Shown one piece after another: positions 40,943 through 52,946 of a stretch of 64,000 nucleotides of DNA (within the stretch, counting starts at the first letter, position 1; each line of letters begins with the position of its first letter). Both the position numbers and the translations under genes were made by a program. Below the pieces are notes generated by a model. The model saw only the letters and a list, made by a program, of their open reading frames with translations. It made no database searches and was not told the DNA's origin. Source of the DNA: Gibbula magus (lineage: Eukaryota > Mollusca > Gastropoda > Trochida > Trochidae); assembly GCA_936450465.1 (NCBI GenBank), contig OW388301.1, positions 21,619,523 through 21,683,522 on the forward strand, given 5' to 3'.

Positions 40943-40990
40943 AAATATTGAAAAGGAGAATTGTCAGAAAATTGCTCCTTTTCAATATTT
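40943..40990. repeat. Perfect 16-bp-arm hairpin
   Basis: aaatattgaaaaggag (40943-40958) pairs exactly with ctccttttcaatattt (40975-40990). The loop of 16 bases carries further aatt/aatt pairing. Confidence 0.75.
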
Positions 40991-41610
40991 CAACAAACAA
41001 TTCTTTAGAGTCAAATGTTAGACCACTGCTGACTCCAATGATAAAAAAAATTTGTGTGAAGTCACCAAAGTGATAGATTTGAATGGTTCTAGTTGCATAT
41101 GGAACGTCTTGAATCTAATGTTAAATTGTCTTTTATAGTATATTAATAAACATTTGCACATTTTATTGTGGCTGTGGCGAAGGCGGAACAGTGGGATGCA
41201 AGACCTTCAGTTTCGGGGCCAGCTATGAATGTAAAATTACAATTCTCAGATTTCTCTCAGGTTTAATGTAAGCTTATTGCTTGAATACAGGTCATGGCGT
41301 GAAACAAAAGCTGCTTAACATCAATCTTTGACAGAATCGTGACTTTAAAAGTAGGTCATTTTTTTAAGTTGCTAATTAAAACTAGTTTATCCTGTCTGGA
41401 TAATTGTATACATCAACAAACATCACACTCACAATGTTTTCAATTTCAATAGAAGTGCGAAAACTGCACGCATGATATAATATCTAGGTCTTGATTGAAA
41501 GCAGTAAACATGTTTGGAGTGCATGCACCAAGATCTTAACAAATCAGAACACAGGGAGCTATTACCATTACAATAGACTAACATCTCTCTACAGCTAGTC
41601 TTATACAACA

Positions 41611-41998
41611 TTAAAGTTGTATGACAGTAGAAAATGTTTTCTCAACATAACATTATTGATGTGATTATAACGAAATTAATTTATGTTAATAAATGCAACG
41701 AAATTTAATGTATATTTACTTTAGGGGGTAAAACATATTATTACACAAACCAATTATCCGTAGTGGTAATAACGGTGTTATGTATAGAGCAAAAATTGCA
41801 TGGCGGCCATTTTAATGTAAATACATTTCATTATTTTGAATTACAATATGATTGCTATAGCATTACCCAACCAGGTACACTTAATTTTTAACTTGATTTG
41901 CCGAAGAGAGAAGGGTCTTTTACTTTTGGTGGCATTATTTTTCAAATACATTTCATCGACATATTTATGCAAAAAAAAGTGCTACTGCCCCTTTTAAA
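41611..41998. mobile_element. TAGCACG-family MITE, copy 4 (inverted)
   Basis: The right end aaaaaagtgctactgcccct and the internal ttagggggtaaaacat, aattatccgtagtggtaat and atggcggccattttaa are the reverse complement of 26231-26535. The left end ttaaagttgtatgacagtag is decayed. Confidence 0.65.
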
Positions 41999-42232
41999 CA
42001 TTTAAGTGGTAACCTCATTTTGTCCCTGCAATGTGGTTGTTTTATTCTACTGAAGGAGAACTGGGATTTTCGTTACAATATGGAATATCAGACTATACAC
42101 ATAATACTCTTCTAAGAATGAAGGTTTGAAGTATACCGTCACGAATGAAAATGAAATTGTTTGGTTATGTAAGATTTCATTAACTGGCTACTTTTTTTTA
42201 TTGTCAGTAGAAAGCATGAAGTTTTCTCTGCA

Positions 42233-42294
42233 ACGCACCGTCTAGTGGTAGCGCTTCCAGTTTCGTCCTCCATTGCACCCATTGTTCAATTTCC
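42233..42294 (+). ncRNA. Possible tRNA-like / SINE head with A and B boxes
   Basis: tctagtggtagcgcttc (42241-42257) resembles a pol III A box, and gttcaatttcc (42284-42294) resembles a B box at tRNA-like distance. No cloverleaf can be completed. It may be a decayed tRNA-derived SINE head. Confidence 0.25.
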
Positions 42295-42837
42295 TGAAAT
42301 ATTTAGAAGGTTATTAGAGACTACACAGAGCATACAAATTAGTTCAGCAATATCTGAATACTATTTATTGTAATCTACAGTCTACAATATTTCAATTCCA
42401 TATTTAAAACCCTTTACTTCGAAGATGCAATTTTAATGTAACATTAGCATTTTACAATTGATATATAAGAGCAACCTGCAGCGAAATGACACCATTCAAG
42501 AGAAGACTTGAAAAATCGATTTACAAGAATAAAAGACCAACGAGACCGTCGATCTGAGAGAAGTCTTTAGTCCACTGTCTTTGATGATATTCTCCAGTTG
42601 TTCTACTGTAATACATTATCCACACAGAAGTACCATTTTGTAGTAGTTTGCATATTAACGTCTAATATGTACTTTATATAATTAGTTTATCCATTTTTCT
42701 ATCAAGCAATGATAAACTTACATGTGCATGTATATATGTGTCTGCTTGTGTATCTTCCAAATAGCAATCCATAACAAATATAATAGATATAATTTTAAAA
42801 CTACCGTGCATTTTGTTAACCTATGACGTGTTGATGA

Positions 42838-43040
42838 CAGAGGAGAATGTTACTGTATGGTGTTTTTCGATGTGTCTAAACCCTTTAACAGAGTATGGCA
42901 TTGGGGTTTAATAAATACAAACAAAGAACGTTACGGCATAGATGATTGCTGACTCAAATGGATACAATGTTACCTAAGAGGTACAAATGTAGAAGTCAAA
43001 GATTTTTGTTTAAATGGTTCGAAAGCCAAGTCAAAGCAAA
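42838..43040 (+). pseudogene. LINE reverse transcriptase core fragment
   Basis: The frame reads CYCMVFFDVSKPFNRVWHWG, then YGIDDC, a stop, LKWIQCYLRGTNVEV and FCLNGSKAKSK. This is the FxDxxKAFDxVWH...YGI...W...YL..R segment of non-LTR reverse transcriptases, with a stop in the middle. It runs straight into the pearl-like element at 43071. Confidence 0.7.
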
Positions 43041-43070
43041 TATTCTTGGTCCGTTTTTGTTTTCGTTTTT

Positions 43071-43500
43071 ATACCTCTGCTGACACCGTAAGCGGTGGTA
43101 TAAATCGTTCATTCTGTCCGTTTGTCCGTCCGTCCGTCACAAAACTATACATGCTAGCTTCACCAAACTTGCTTTACTTGTTAGCCACGATTTCGTGTTG
43201 TGCCTTTCGAGGGTTGGACCGATTTCTGAATTGTTGTTGCGGTTTCCATTGAAACATGACCAAAACAGTGACTCTGTAAGGAGGTCATTTTGTTCAGAGC
43301 ATATATCTCCCAAACTAAACATGCTAGCTTCACCAAACTTGCTTCACATGTCAACCATAGTGCCAAGATGTGCCTTTTGAGGGTTAGACCCATTTCTGAA
43401 TATTATATATTTGTGGTTTCCATGGAAACTTGACCAAAACAGTGACACTGTAAGGAAGTCATTTCCTGCGGAGCGTATCTCCCAAACTATAAATCACCTC
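43071..43500 (+). mobile_element. Pearl-like element, 170-bp monomers
   Basis: Starts with a hairpin (atacctc..caccgtaagcggtggtat, 43071-43101), then (CCGT)n at 43118-43138, then two ~170-bp monomers beginning catgctagcttcaccaaact at 43150 and 43320. Frames on both strands here are repeat shadows. Confidence 0.75.
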
Positions 43501-43686
43501 TGAAACTGTTTGTGTTCTTTTTCCAACCTAACATTTATGTTAATCTGTTTCACATCCATTGATGTGACCTTACTAATTTAAAGTTTCTTTGACCTAAGGG
43601 GTTTGGGGGAGTTATGTGAGCTAAGCTCGCTTCTACGCGTGTTGTTAACGTTAATTAGATTGTGCCGTACGCTTGGGATGTTCATC

Positions 43687-43885
43687 TACGAGGCGCGTTC
43701 AATAAAAAGTTCACCTGATAGACTTCTACTTTACTGAAAGAAACACAACTTGGTACAGTTATTAGTTTTTCTCTACATTAGCACCACACAGTGTGACACA
43801 TTTCTCCCATCACTTTATGCAGCCTTATAGCCGTTCTTGTAAAAGGCATCAGATCTTGTTTTAAAGCCAGGACTTAACCTCATTA
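43687..43885 (-). mobile_element. Mariner-type transposon end
   Basis: On the + strand a TA at 43687 is followed by cgaggcgcgttcaataaaaa, a mariner-like TIR. The opposite strand upstream of it reads AFYKNGYKAA, a stop, then SDGRNVSHCVVL, resembling the degraded C-terminus of a mariner transposase. The other end was not found, so this is a truncated copy. Confidence 0.55.
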
Positions 43886-45374
43886 AAGGAGCACACCGGC
43901 AAATTCTTGACCTTTTTCACTTTAAACTGTTCTGAAACGTTAACAATATATCTTACCTATTGCTTAAATGTTAAAAAACTTTTGGTGAAGTTTAGTGGTA
44001 AGCAATGACAATAAAACATCACGTGACTTCCGATACTCGCATGTAACACGACAAAATGGAGGTCGGATTATGGCACTTCATGTTAAGTGGACCTTAAGAT
44101 TGTTTTCAATGGTTACATGTATTGTAGATATTGACTGATCGACAAGTGAATATGCATATGCACTTCAGATATGTCATGTTTAGAATATTTGTCTTCGTAA
44201 TAATAATTCAAGTTCGGTCATCGTAGCTCACTGTTCCGAGCATTACGAATCGCAATCAGCTGGTTATGCGTTGAACAAAGAAGAATAGTCAATACAATTA
44301 CTGTTTTGAGTTTATATAAGACATCGGTAAGGTAAAATTGTACCATCAAACTTTCGTGGTGTAATATGAAAAATTGCTAAAAATTGGATCTTTGTGTGAC
44401 TGTAGTTTCATCTACGAAGTCTACTCCACCTCGGCAACTGCAGCTGTTGTCAAGCGAATAACGTAAATCTTTGAATAATCGCCAGGTCTAATGATAAGTC
44501 ACTCTTTGAAATGCATAATCGCATGCCTTGAATAATCGTTAAATTGAGCAAATGTAAACAAACTAGTGGATGTCTCCTTTTTAAAAATAATTCCGTCATA
44601 TTTATGCGACTCTACTCGCAAGAGCTTTATTTACAATATAATCACAACTTAAATCTACCCGATTAGTCAAGGATTTACGGTAATATCTGATCTTTGACGT
44701 GTTAATAATTACCAGTAAATTCTTGACTAATAATTATGTTTGTCAATTTTGGAAATAATGAAAATAAATCCAATTAGATCGGCTACCAATTTTAACAACA
44801 ACAAAATAAATATTATGATTAAATGATGTTTTTTTTATTCACTTGATTAATGTAAGTGGTGTTTACAAAAGTGAGCATGCATGTGCTGCAGGCCTATCAG
44901 TTTCACAGAAAACTTCAAGTATTGTCTCCTTAGTTGCATTATTGCAGTGTAAGTAGCTATAATTATGACTCAAGTTTAATAATAGATTCAAGGGACAGAC
45001 CTCCATAAAATGAACTTGTTTTTAACTACATTAATAGTTTGGTCAGGAGTTAACGTTACAATGAGCACATCAGAAGCTAATCCCCTCTGCATTTTGGTGT
45101 TGAATGAAAGCAAAATGTCATAATGTGGTGTCCATTTCTAGACCCCACACATCAAACTTGTACATTATATAAAACACACTGATATTCATGAGCGAGACCA
45201 ATGGTTTATTCACCCAACAGTACAATTGGGTACCTGGCATGTAACAGATGTAACAGATGCATTCAAGCTCTTTAATTGGCAGTTAGGTTGCATACTACCC
45301 GTCAACTTCCAAGACTATCATTGGCAAATTTTAAGGCATGCTGCATTTCATGAACTTTTCTAAGCTAGAGAAGA
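43886..45374. other. No recognised gene
   Basis: Contains cttgaataatcg/tttgaataatcg words at 44470-44535 that recur near 48438-48520 (ccttgaataattgcc, cttgaataatgaccagg), implying a shared old repeat. No coding signal. Confidence 0.35.
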
Positions 45375-45617
45375 GTCCCGCCAGGGGCACGGCAACTGTG
45401 TCTGAGAACCGTTTTACACGCAGTAAGGTTTGGGTGCAATGCTACACTGAATTTCAGCGTAGTACCATCCATGGTTCGCTAGTTCCACTCGATGCTCGCA
45501 GTTTTCACCGCAATGCAAAGGCACATGGCGTTGCAGGCTTTCTCCCTGCCATAATACTAGCAGCCGCGATATAAGTGAAATAATCTTGAAAGCAGCGTTA
45601 AACACCGACTCACCTCA
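45375..45617 (+). mobile_element. tRNA-derived SINE, copy 2
   Basis: cccgccaggggcacggcaac to accgactcacctca. Body as in the copy at 46198-46513, but the tRNA head is missing. Frames on both strands (45338-45605) are SINE artefacts. Confidence 0.8.
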
Positions 45618-46197
45618 ACGTACCTAAGCTAGAGAAGCACTGCACATGACCTTAACTTCATATTGGATGCTCCTACACTAGCAGAGAAAAATTAACAAAC
45701 TGATGCAAGGATTAAATAAGCCAGAGATTTACAGGGGAAGTTGACTCTCGGTGATTTGAGATTGAAAAGGAACAATGTTTGTCTTTACATCAGGGTAATA
45801 ATCCTCATCATTATTATTTATGAAACTCTTATTGACTAGGAGCTTCTTATGTTGACAATATTCTCAGAATGGATTGCAGATCAATGTAAGATGCCAAGTT
45901 ACTTGAGCTTCATCCATGGATAACTGAAACATAAGATAAGATTTAGAGTTCAATATTGTACAATTCAGTTCTAAATATTCAATATGTCAATTATTAACGA
46001 ACAACCAAAATGGTTAAGCTATATCCCGGGTATACCCTGCAACTGGTATAATGTTTTACTTTGCTGAATAATATATTACCGTATGTCCAATGTTATAGTA
46101 CACATTTGGAATTGTATACAGAACATAAACTAGTTTTCTAATTTAAAAACACAGTTGGTGGGGGTATAATAAAATGAATACTAAATGAAAACTTCTG

Positions 46198-46513
46198 GGA
46201 CAGGATATCGCAGTTGTTTGCGCGTTCGGCCTCAGATCAAGAGGTCCGTAGTTCGAATCCCGCCAGGGGCACGGAAACCTTGTCTGCAGTAGAGAACTGT
46301 TCTACACGCAGTAAGGTTTAGTTGCAATGTTAAACTGAATTTCCGTGCAGTACCACCCAAGGTTCGCTAGTTCCAGCAGTTGCTCACAGGTTTCACCACA
46401 ATGCATATACACATGGCGTTGGGGGCTTTCTCCCTGCATTAATACTAGCAGCCGTGATATAAGTCAAATACTCTTGAAAGCGGTGTTAAACCCTAACTCA
46501 CCACCACCACCAT
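46198..46513 (+). mobile_element. tRNA-derived SINE, copy 3 with intact head
   Basis: The only copy here with the tRNA-like head: an A-box-like tatcgcagttgtttgcgcg (about 46206-46224) and a canonical B box gttcgaatccc (46251-46261), then the family body and a tail of ctcaccaccaccaccatg. The head makes pol III transcription the likely origin. Confidence 0.88.
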
Positions 46514-46796
46514 GAATATACTTCAGTTTCCTTGTAACAAGTTATTCTGAAAAAATTCAAGGTTCCAATGCTAACCAGGACCAAATATACCAAATTTCAG
46601 TTACTTATCCTCTGTGTACAAAGCACCTGTCCATACAATTTCAGATTTGTGGATTCAGCCATTGTGGAGAAGTTGATAATGCAAAAAGTTGCCTCATGGA
46701 TCTACTAAAAAAATAGAGCCACTGCCTCATCAGGCTTTATATACATTAAGTAATTTAGAATTGATTTGGGAATTTAATCAATTAACGCTGAGCATT

Positions 46797-46890
46797 TCAA
46801 GAATATTTAACTTCTATCACGGCAGCTAGTATTATTGCAGGGAGAAAGCCTGCAACTTCATGGTGGCTTTGCATTGTGTTGAAACCAGTG
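46797..46890 (-). mobile_element. tRNA-derived SINE, copy 4 (partial)
   Basis: Contains cacggcagctagtattattg and cagggagaaagcctgcaac, matching the 3' body of the family in reverse, cut off at about 46890. Confidence 0.65.
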
Positions 46891-46899
46891 AAACCCCTG

Positions 46900-47095
46900 G
46901 AGAAGATGAACTGGGTGTTTAGGTTATGATCAATGTGACTCATATTTGAGGTCACAGGGTCACTAAATCTACAATTTTGAATCCCCATTGGCCAAGGAAT
47001 CTGTACATAAAATTCAGCTCCCTTGAGTCACTGGTTCCGGAGAGGAAGTAAAAATAGCGAAAAGTGTTCGGACGGACGGAAGGACAGGGAACACT
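46900..47095 (-). mobile_element. Pearl-like fragment with (ACGG)n
   Basis: A monomer-like segment (gaggtcacagggtcact.., aatctgtacataaaattcag) followed by cggacggacggaaggac at 47070-47088, i.e. the tetranucleotide tract seen from the other side. The hairpin end is not clear. Confidence 0.45.
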
Positions 47096-48536
47096 AAACG
47101 ATTACCAGGTTGAAAATACATGCCATTTATTCAGTGAACAAATGTATAACAATTATATATCTGGGAGTACACTCTCTATTTAAAGATATGATTGTTAAAA
47201 CTTACTCATAGGAAAAAGATGCACCTTTTATGACATCAATTTCTCGAACATACCTTCTGGACATCTTCGGGGTTCACATCTAGGAGCCAGCTTTGAAACA
47301 CTTGGTTGGTGTTTCATCCAGCTGGATCTCATTTGCTCAGGTAACTGAATGAACAGTCTCTTGTTGGGCTGGGATCAAACATGATGTCTTCACTTTCATT
47401 AGAATACCGCTTAGGAGAATGTGATTATCTCCCACATTGTTGGCTGAATCGCTGAAATAATTTCAGATATTGTTGTATTAAAAAACTAAAATTTAAAATT
47501 TATATTATGTAATGATTATGAATGTATGACTGAACAGGAAGCCGGCCATCTAATGTAAAAATCTAGTAAAAGTAGAACTCTGTAGCTTATCAGGTATTAA
47601 TTGCATTATTTATTACTTTTAAGATTGAAAAGCCATAGTATGAATACTCCACAGTGATCTATGAATTTTACAAGCTAGCATGGCTACTAATACTCAACTT
47701 GTGTTTACCCAAGGTTAGTCTCAGACTAAATGAACTAGTGTAAACTTCTTTACCTGAATATGACAGAGTGAATCATTATTATAATTAAATGTCTCATAAA
47801 GGTTTATGTTGGTAATTTAAAATTTGAATACTAAATGATGCACTGGGGCTAGTGTTTTTGTAATTTTGAGTTAGTGAAAATTTAAACAGGCCAAATTAAC
47901 TGTTATTTATTATTTCAATTATCAATAAAATTTATCAGCTGCTTATCTCAGTTTCTGGTTTCTACATAGTTATAATATCCGAAAAAGAAATACTTACATA
48001 AAGATGGGTTTACTTCAGATTTCTAATTTCTTCTCATTCTGCTTGTACACACTAGTTTTGAAAAGCAGTTGGAATTTTCTGCTTTTTGAGACTCACATCT
48101 GCAGTATTCAATTCAACACTGAAATATAAACAATGAGCATGTCATTATTAATGGATTAAATCTTTGAAACAAAAAGGGTCATTGAATTGTACTATTATTT
48201 CATTTGACATTCAATCACTACGTATTTTTTTCCATTGCTTCTTACATATTTCTCATTTATTAATCCATCAACAACATTATGGTTCAAAACTGTTTATTAT
48301 TCTAAACTTAATAATTTGGTATTTGTCATTGACAAAATATAACAGAAGTAATTATGTTTGACACAAAGGACCTAAGAAGGGAGAATTATATATGAATAAA
48401 ATTAATTCAAAATAAACATTCAAGGTACTGTTAATCCTTGAATAATTGCCTGCCTTGAACAGTCACCGGACTAAGCCCTCTTGAAATCAATAATCACCTG
48501 TCTTGAATAATGACCAGGTTACATTTAGAAATGTAA
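47096..48536. other. No recognised gene
   Basis: AT-rich. The only pattern is the ttgaataat repeat scrap near the right end. Confidence 0.35.
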
Positions 48537-48737
48537 CAGTCTGATTAACACCGACGGTATTCTGCGGAAAAAAATTGCAAAATAGTGCATCTACCGGGAT
48601 ACGAACTAATTTCATTCGGAGGTTTCCACGCCAAACCGACCTTATGGCGAGGAATCTACAGAATCTGTTCGTATCCCAGTAGATACATTATTATGCAAAT
48701 TTTATTCCTCGGAACAAGGTCGATTTTAATCAGACTG
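48537..48737. mobile_element. MITE, CAGTCTGA family, copy 2
   Basis: 201 bp with about 65-bp TIRs: left cagtctgatt..tattctgcgg, then attgcaaaatagtgcatcta and gggatacga; right tcgtatcccagtagataca, ttcctcggaacaaggtcga and ttttaatcagactg. The flanks show aaatgtaa at 48529-48536 and again at 48739-48746, a possible 8-bp target duplication of hAT type. Confidence 0.8.
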
Positions 48738-48768
48738 CAAATGTAAAAAACTAATGGCTATCTCCTTT

Positions 48769-49190
48769 ATATGCCCCCGAATCGGAGATTCCGGGGGTAT
48801 ATTGTTTTTCACCTGTCCGTCTGTCTGTCCGTCCGTCTGTCCGTCTGTGTGTTTGTCAACAAACAACTTTAACCTTGGCCATTACTTTGGATTGCTCAGA
48901 GCTAGGGCTTTCATACTTGGCATGTGCATACCTTGTGATGAGACCTTTCAGATGAGGTCATCATATTTGACCTTGACCTTGCCGCAGTGGACATTTTCAG
49001 AAAACTTTAACCTTGGCCATAACTTTGGATTGCTCAGAGCTAAGGCTTTCATACTTGGCATGTGCATACCTTGTGATGAGACCTTCATATTAGGTCATCA
49101 TATTTGACCTTGTGACCTTGACCTTTAACCTCTGTCATACCTTTGGTATATCCGGTCCAATCCGTGTTTAACAGACACGTCTTGTTAAAA
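48769..49190 (+). mobile_element. Pearl-like element, 138-bp monomers
   Basis: Hairpin cccccgaatc..gattccggggg (48773-48798), then (CCGT/CTGT)n at 48814-48850, then two 138-bp monomers with aactttaaccttggccat at 48865 and 49003, ending near acagacacgtcttgtt. The 117-codon frame through it is an artefact. Confidence 0.78.
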
Positions 49191-50184
49191 ATAATTCCAG
49201 CATAAGCATAAAAGGAAAATTTACATGAACTTGTTTCAATTTTAATCATTATGTGTTCATTTATATATTTCTCACTCCTGTTATCACTATTGATTCTTGG
49301 TGTGCAATTCTATTGGTAGAAATATTTTGTTGATCACATTTTATTAGATTTATTTACAGATGGTTATCAATGGACAACCGAGCAATATGATTAAAGATAT
49401 TTGAATTACATATAAGTTGATAAATTCTAAAAAAAAATGTAACATAATAAAGATACTACACTTTAGTATCATTTGAACTAGGGACCTTAGTAGGGTAGAC
49501 AATCTATTTGTTTTAGTTGAAGTATGCCAAATGACAAGTGATGAAATTATGAAAATAGTTTACATTATTTGAATTTACTGCACTCTAAAATTGAAACTGT
49601 GATTTTATTCACGATCATAAATACAATATGATTCAGGTCTACAATATTATTTTCTCCTGTCAATTAACTAGCAAACAGAAATTGACCTACCAAATTCTTA
49701 TTCCGGAAGTGAAAGAGTGAAATTTGGGACCTGAAACTAACAATTACTTTAAATATATTCAAAGGTCTATAACAAGGCGTAAATAAGATTTCCTTGTTCA
49801 CCTACTAGCGTAAACGAAAACTAAGTTACGATCTGGTCTGTAGATTAATTTTTACTGGAGAAAAGTAAACTACCAGCGGCATGAGGCGACATTGTTCAGT
49901 TCAATGAAATTTGGACCAGAAGAAATTATAGTTTAAACTATTTACGTGTTCCTACAAACCTGAGGCTTAACGTGAACATTTCAAAACCTAAATTATTTGA
50001 TTATCAACAAATTAAGATCAAAGATATTTTTAATAAAGAGTGAAAACGTCCGACTCACCAATCGTACCGGTGCTCTGACACTGGGACAGGTGACATGCAT
50101 CTGTCCCACGCGCAGTGAGTGGTCTTCACCTCTCACTATTGAATCGACTATCACTTAGTGTGTATCGTCTGTCCTGCTAAATAT
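49191..50184. other. No recognised gene
   Basis: AT-rich, between the pearl-like element and the LINE 3' tail. Confidence 0.35.
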
Positions 50185-50207
50185 GAACAGAACAGAACAG
50201 AACAGAG
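50185..50207 (-). repeat. 3' pentanucleotide tail of the LINE
   Basis: gaacagaacagaacagaaca on the + strand, i.e. (TGTTC)n on the coding strand. It lies exactly at the 3' end of the non-LTR element, a tail type used by several LINE clades instead of poly(A). Confidence 0.65.
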
Positions 50208-51684
50208 GTTTATTCAATTTAGTGACTTGAGCTCACAGAGCACCTCGTCAACATTACAAAATACATGTACAATCAGAGTATGGAGGCAGGACATTTCAGA
50301 ATGATATTGAATATCAACTTTGTTTTATGAAATTAGCTAAGTACAACTGAGTGATTTTATTCTGTAATTGTAACAACTAAAATAATTTAATTTTGATGGA
50401 CATTCCCAATAAATTCTATCAATATATTTAACTCTATTAACATGATACTTTTGACAAACACAAACGAAATGATATTCGTTTTCAATAACATAAATACCTT
50501 GCTTAAGACAAAACTCACATAAACGTAATGCTCTATCCACATTTGAATACCTACCAACTTCTATTTTTAACTTGTGATATGATAGCCTTAAACGCGTGAT
50601 GTAAAATGATAGAAAACAGTTTTAAATATGGTTCATATGAAAAACTTTGCTTAATATTAGAATATACTTCAAGTTTCGAAGTGTTATTAATATCACAATT
50701 CCATTTTTGCAAAAAATCATTAATCAAACGTTGTTGAAACACTTACAAAATTCTTGCGGACTTACAATTGAGGGGTTCAACCACAAAAAAGGCCATGTTT
50801 GAATAGTACATCTTTTACAAAGGAAGCCAAGTTTGTATACCTTTAGTGCACTTCTCCAGCATTATTCTGAAAGCCGACTTCAAAATAGCATTATTTGTTT
50901 TTGAGAGTTTGATAAAAGTAGCGCACGACCCTAACAAATACATTTATGTAGAGGGGGTATCTTCCTAATTCTCCGTAAACTGCTGCATTACAAGCTTTGG
51001 TATATACTTTTAAGATCCTCTTGCAGAACTTCTCTCAATTTCGCTAGCGTAGGTTATTCCCCATACTTCACATCCGTAGTTCATCGTACTCGAGACAAAC
51101 GAATGAAAAAGCTGACATGATGGTTTTGGTGTAAAGTCACTTTTACGCAGATTTGTACAAGGAATATTTAGGGCTTTCAATCCTTTTCCTGCTAATGACT
51201 TTTGACATATACTGATTCGTCCATTAGCTGATATTATATTCCCAAGATAATTAAATGTTCGCACTTTTTCTAGTTCCTTATCTCCAATTGATCATTGATA
51301 TTGCATTGATGATTTCTTTCCTTTCTCAAAGATCATGATTTTTTGTTTTTACAATATTGATAGTGAGCCCCCAAGTTTTGCAAAACTCGTGCAGTGAGGC
51401 TCACAAGTTCTGAAGTCCTCTCGGTGTTCGCGACAACAACACCATATCGTCTGTAAAAAGAATTAGGAATATATTTATATAGTCAATGATTATTCCATTG
51501 TTGTTGCACGTTTTTAATTCCTGTTCTAGATCTTCCATGAAAAAGGAAAACAGCAGCGGAGACATGACTTCTCCTTGTTTTATTCCAGCTCAAATGCTGA
51601 AGAATTCTGTAAAACTTGAGTTTACTTTTACACATGATTTAACTTCATAATACATGGATTTTATCATAGACCACATTTTACCTT
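50208..51684 (-). pseudogene. LINE ORF2: reverse transcriptase and C-terminal tail, decayed
   Basis: On the - strand from about 51640: GIKQGEVMSPLLFSFFMEDL, then FTDDMVLLSR (the catalytic Y/F-x-DD box), GLTINIVKTKIM, and FNYLGNIISANG with GCEVWGITYASEIER (51264-51010). The C-terminal segment (50742-50551 and 50540-50337) includes LRLCEFCLKQG and NEYHFVCVC. Stops and frameshifts separate the blocks, and the first RT motifs are deleted between here and the endonuclease part. Confidence 0.8.
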
Positions 51685-52925
51685 TAACTCCATGCTTGAA
51701 TAGTCTCGTTGGATTTCTTCTCGCGATATTTCCTTCTTTTTCTTTTCATCAACTTTTTGTATTTTTGTCTCTGTTCACTTAAGATCGCTCTGTCATATTC
51801 ATTCATGTTTCTGTTAAAATCTTCCAAAGCCTGTAAGTACTGTTGTTTCTTCATTCTACAGTCAGAGTCGAACCACGCTTTGCTGTCATCCACTGTATTA
51901 CCAAATCCTTTGTTAACAGTCACTCGGAAATCCTTCTCTGTGTACCGCCTTGATGCCTGAAATAGTATAGATGTCATCTTCTCAACAGTTTCATGAATGT
52001 TGTCGCCATCACAGGCTTCCACAGCTTCAGAAATGTCATCAAGTTGATTCATTAAATCAGCGTTATAGGATTCTGCACACTCCACTCTCCACTTATACAC
52101 TTTGACATATTCTTGTTTCTTATCAGTAGTATGGAATTGCCCTTGATGTTTAAAAGTTATCAACAAAGGTGCATGGTCACTGAACATGTTGGAAATATTA
52201 CTTTAAAATCTGAAATAATGCACTATCTTCCATCTTCAAATAGCATGTAGTCAATTATAGACATAAATTTGTATTTTGGAAAGTAAATTTATTTGTTGTG
52301 TTACAATTGATCCGCTCGCTATCCTGAGTCCCTTTGCACAACAAATGTCAAATAACTGAATACCAAAAGAGTTTCTTTTCTTATCTACAGTCTGTCTGAA
52401 TTGTTGATCTACAGTATATGTTACATCATCTGTTTCCTTGTTGTATAAATCCTCCTATACATAATCCAATATTGTGCCAATTCTTGCGTTAAAATCACCT
52501 TTAATATTCACGTCCCCCTTTTGTCTAAAGTATGAGTAACCCTCCTGTAATATATCAAACACATTCACAAAACATTCATTGTACATACTCGACTCTTCTG
52601 GCCATATATACAACATACATACATAAAAATCATTTTCAATACCAAACACATTTTTGTCAAATTTTAACCAGATAAGTGTCTCAAAGTCATTTCTAACAAG
52701 TGAAATCCCATGGAATAAATGTTCCTTTATGTATACTAATACACCATCACTCTTTCTCTTAGCTTTCTTGTGTTTATACTGCCTGTGAAAAGAAAGAAAC
52801 CGATATCCACTGAGGTTTATGTTACTGATTTTATCAGTCCACGTTTCACTTAAAGCTACTACATCATTATCCTTTAAAATATTACAAAAAGTCCTCAAGT
52901 GATTTTTTCGTCTCAGTAAGTCCAT
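51684..52925 (-). pseudogene. LINE ORF2: AP endonuclease and linker
   Basis: On the - strand, 52925-52455 reads NDVVALSETWTDKISNINLS, SDGVLVYIKEHL and GDFNARIGT; 52440-52200 continues with EDLYNKETDDVTY and CAKGLRIASGS; 52187-51684 starts MFSDHAPLLI. The endonuclease motifs SETW, GDFNA and SDHAPL are all present, in order, but a stop after GTILDYV and another gap break the frame. The Lys/Arg-rich linker then leads toward the truncated reverse transcriptase. Confidence 0.85.
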
Positions 52926-52946
52926 TGCAGTTCCAAACTACTATTC

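Noticed and set aside
48754..49107. 117-codon + frame starting in the (CCGT)n tract
   Set aside because: It reads through the hairpin, tetranucleotide tract and two 138-bp monomers, so its internal repetition is a DNA repeat artefact.
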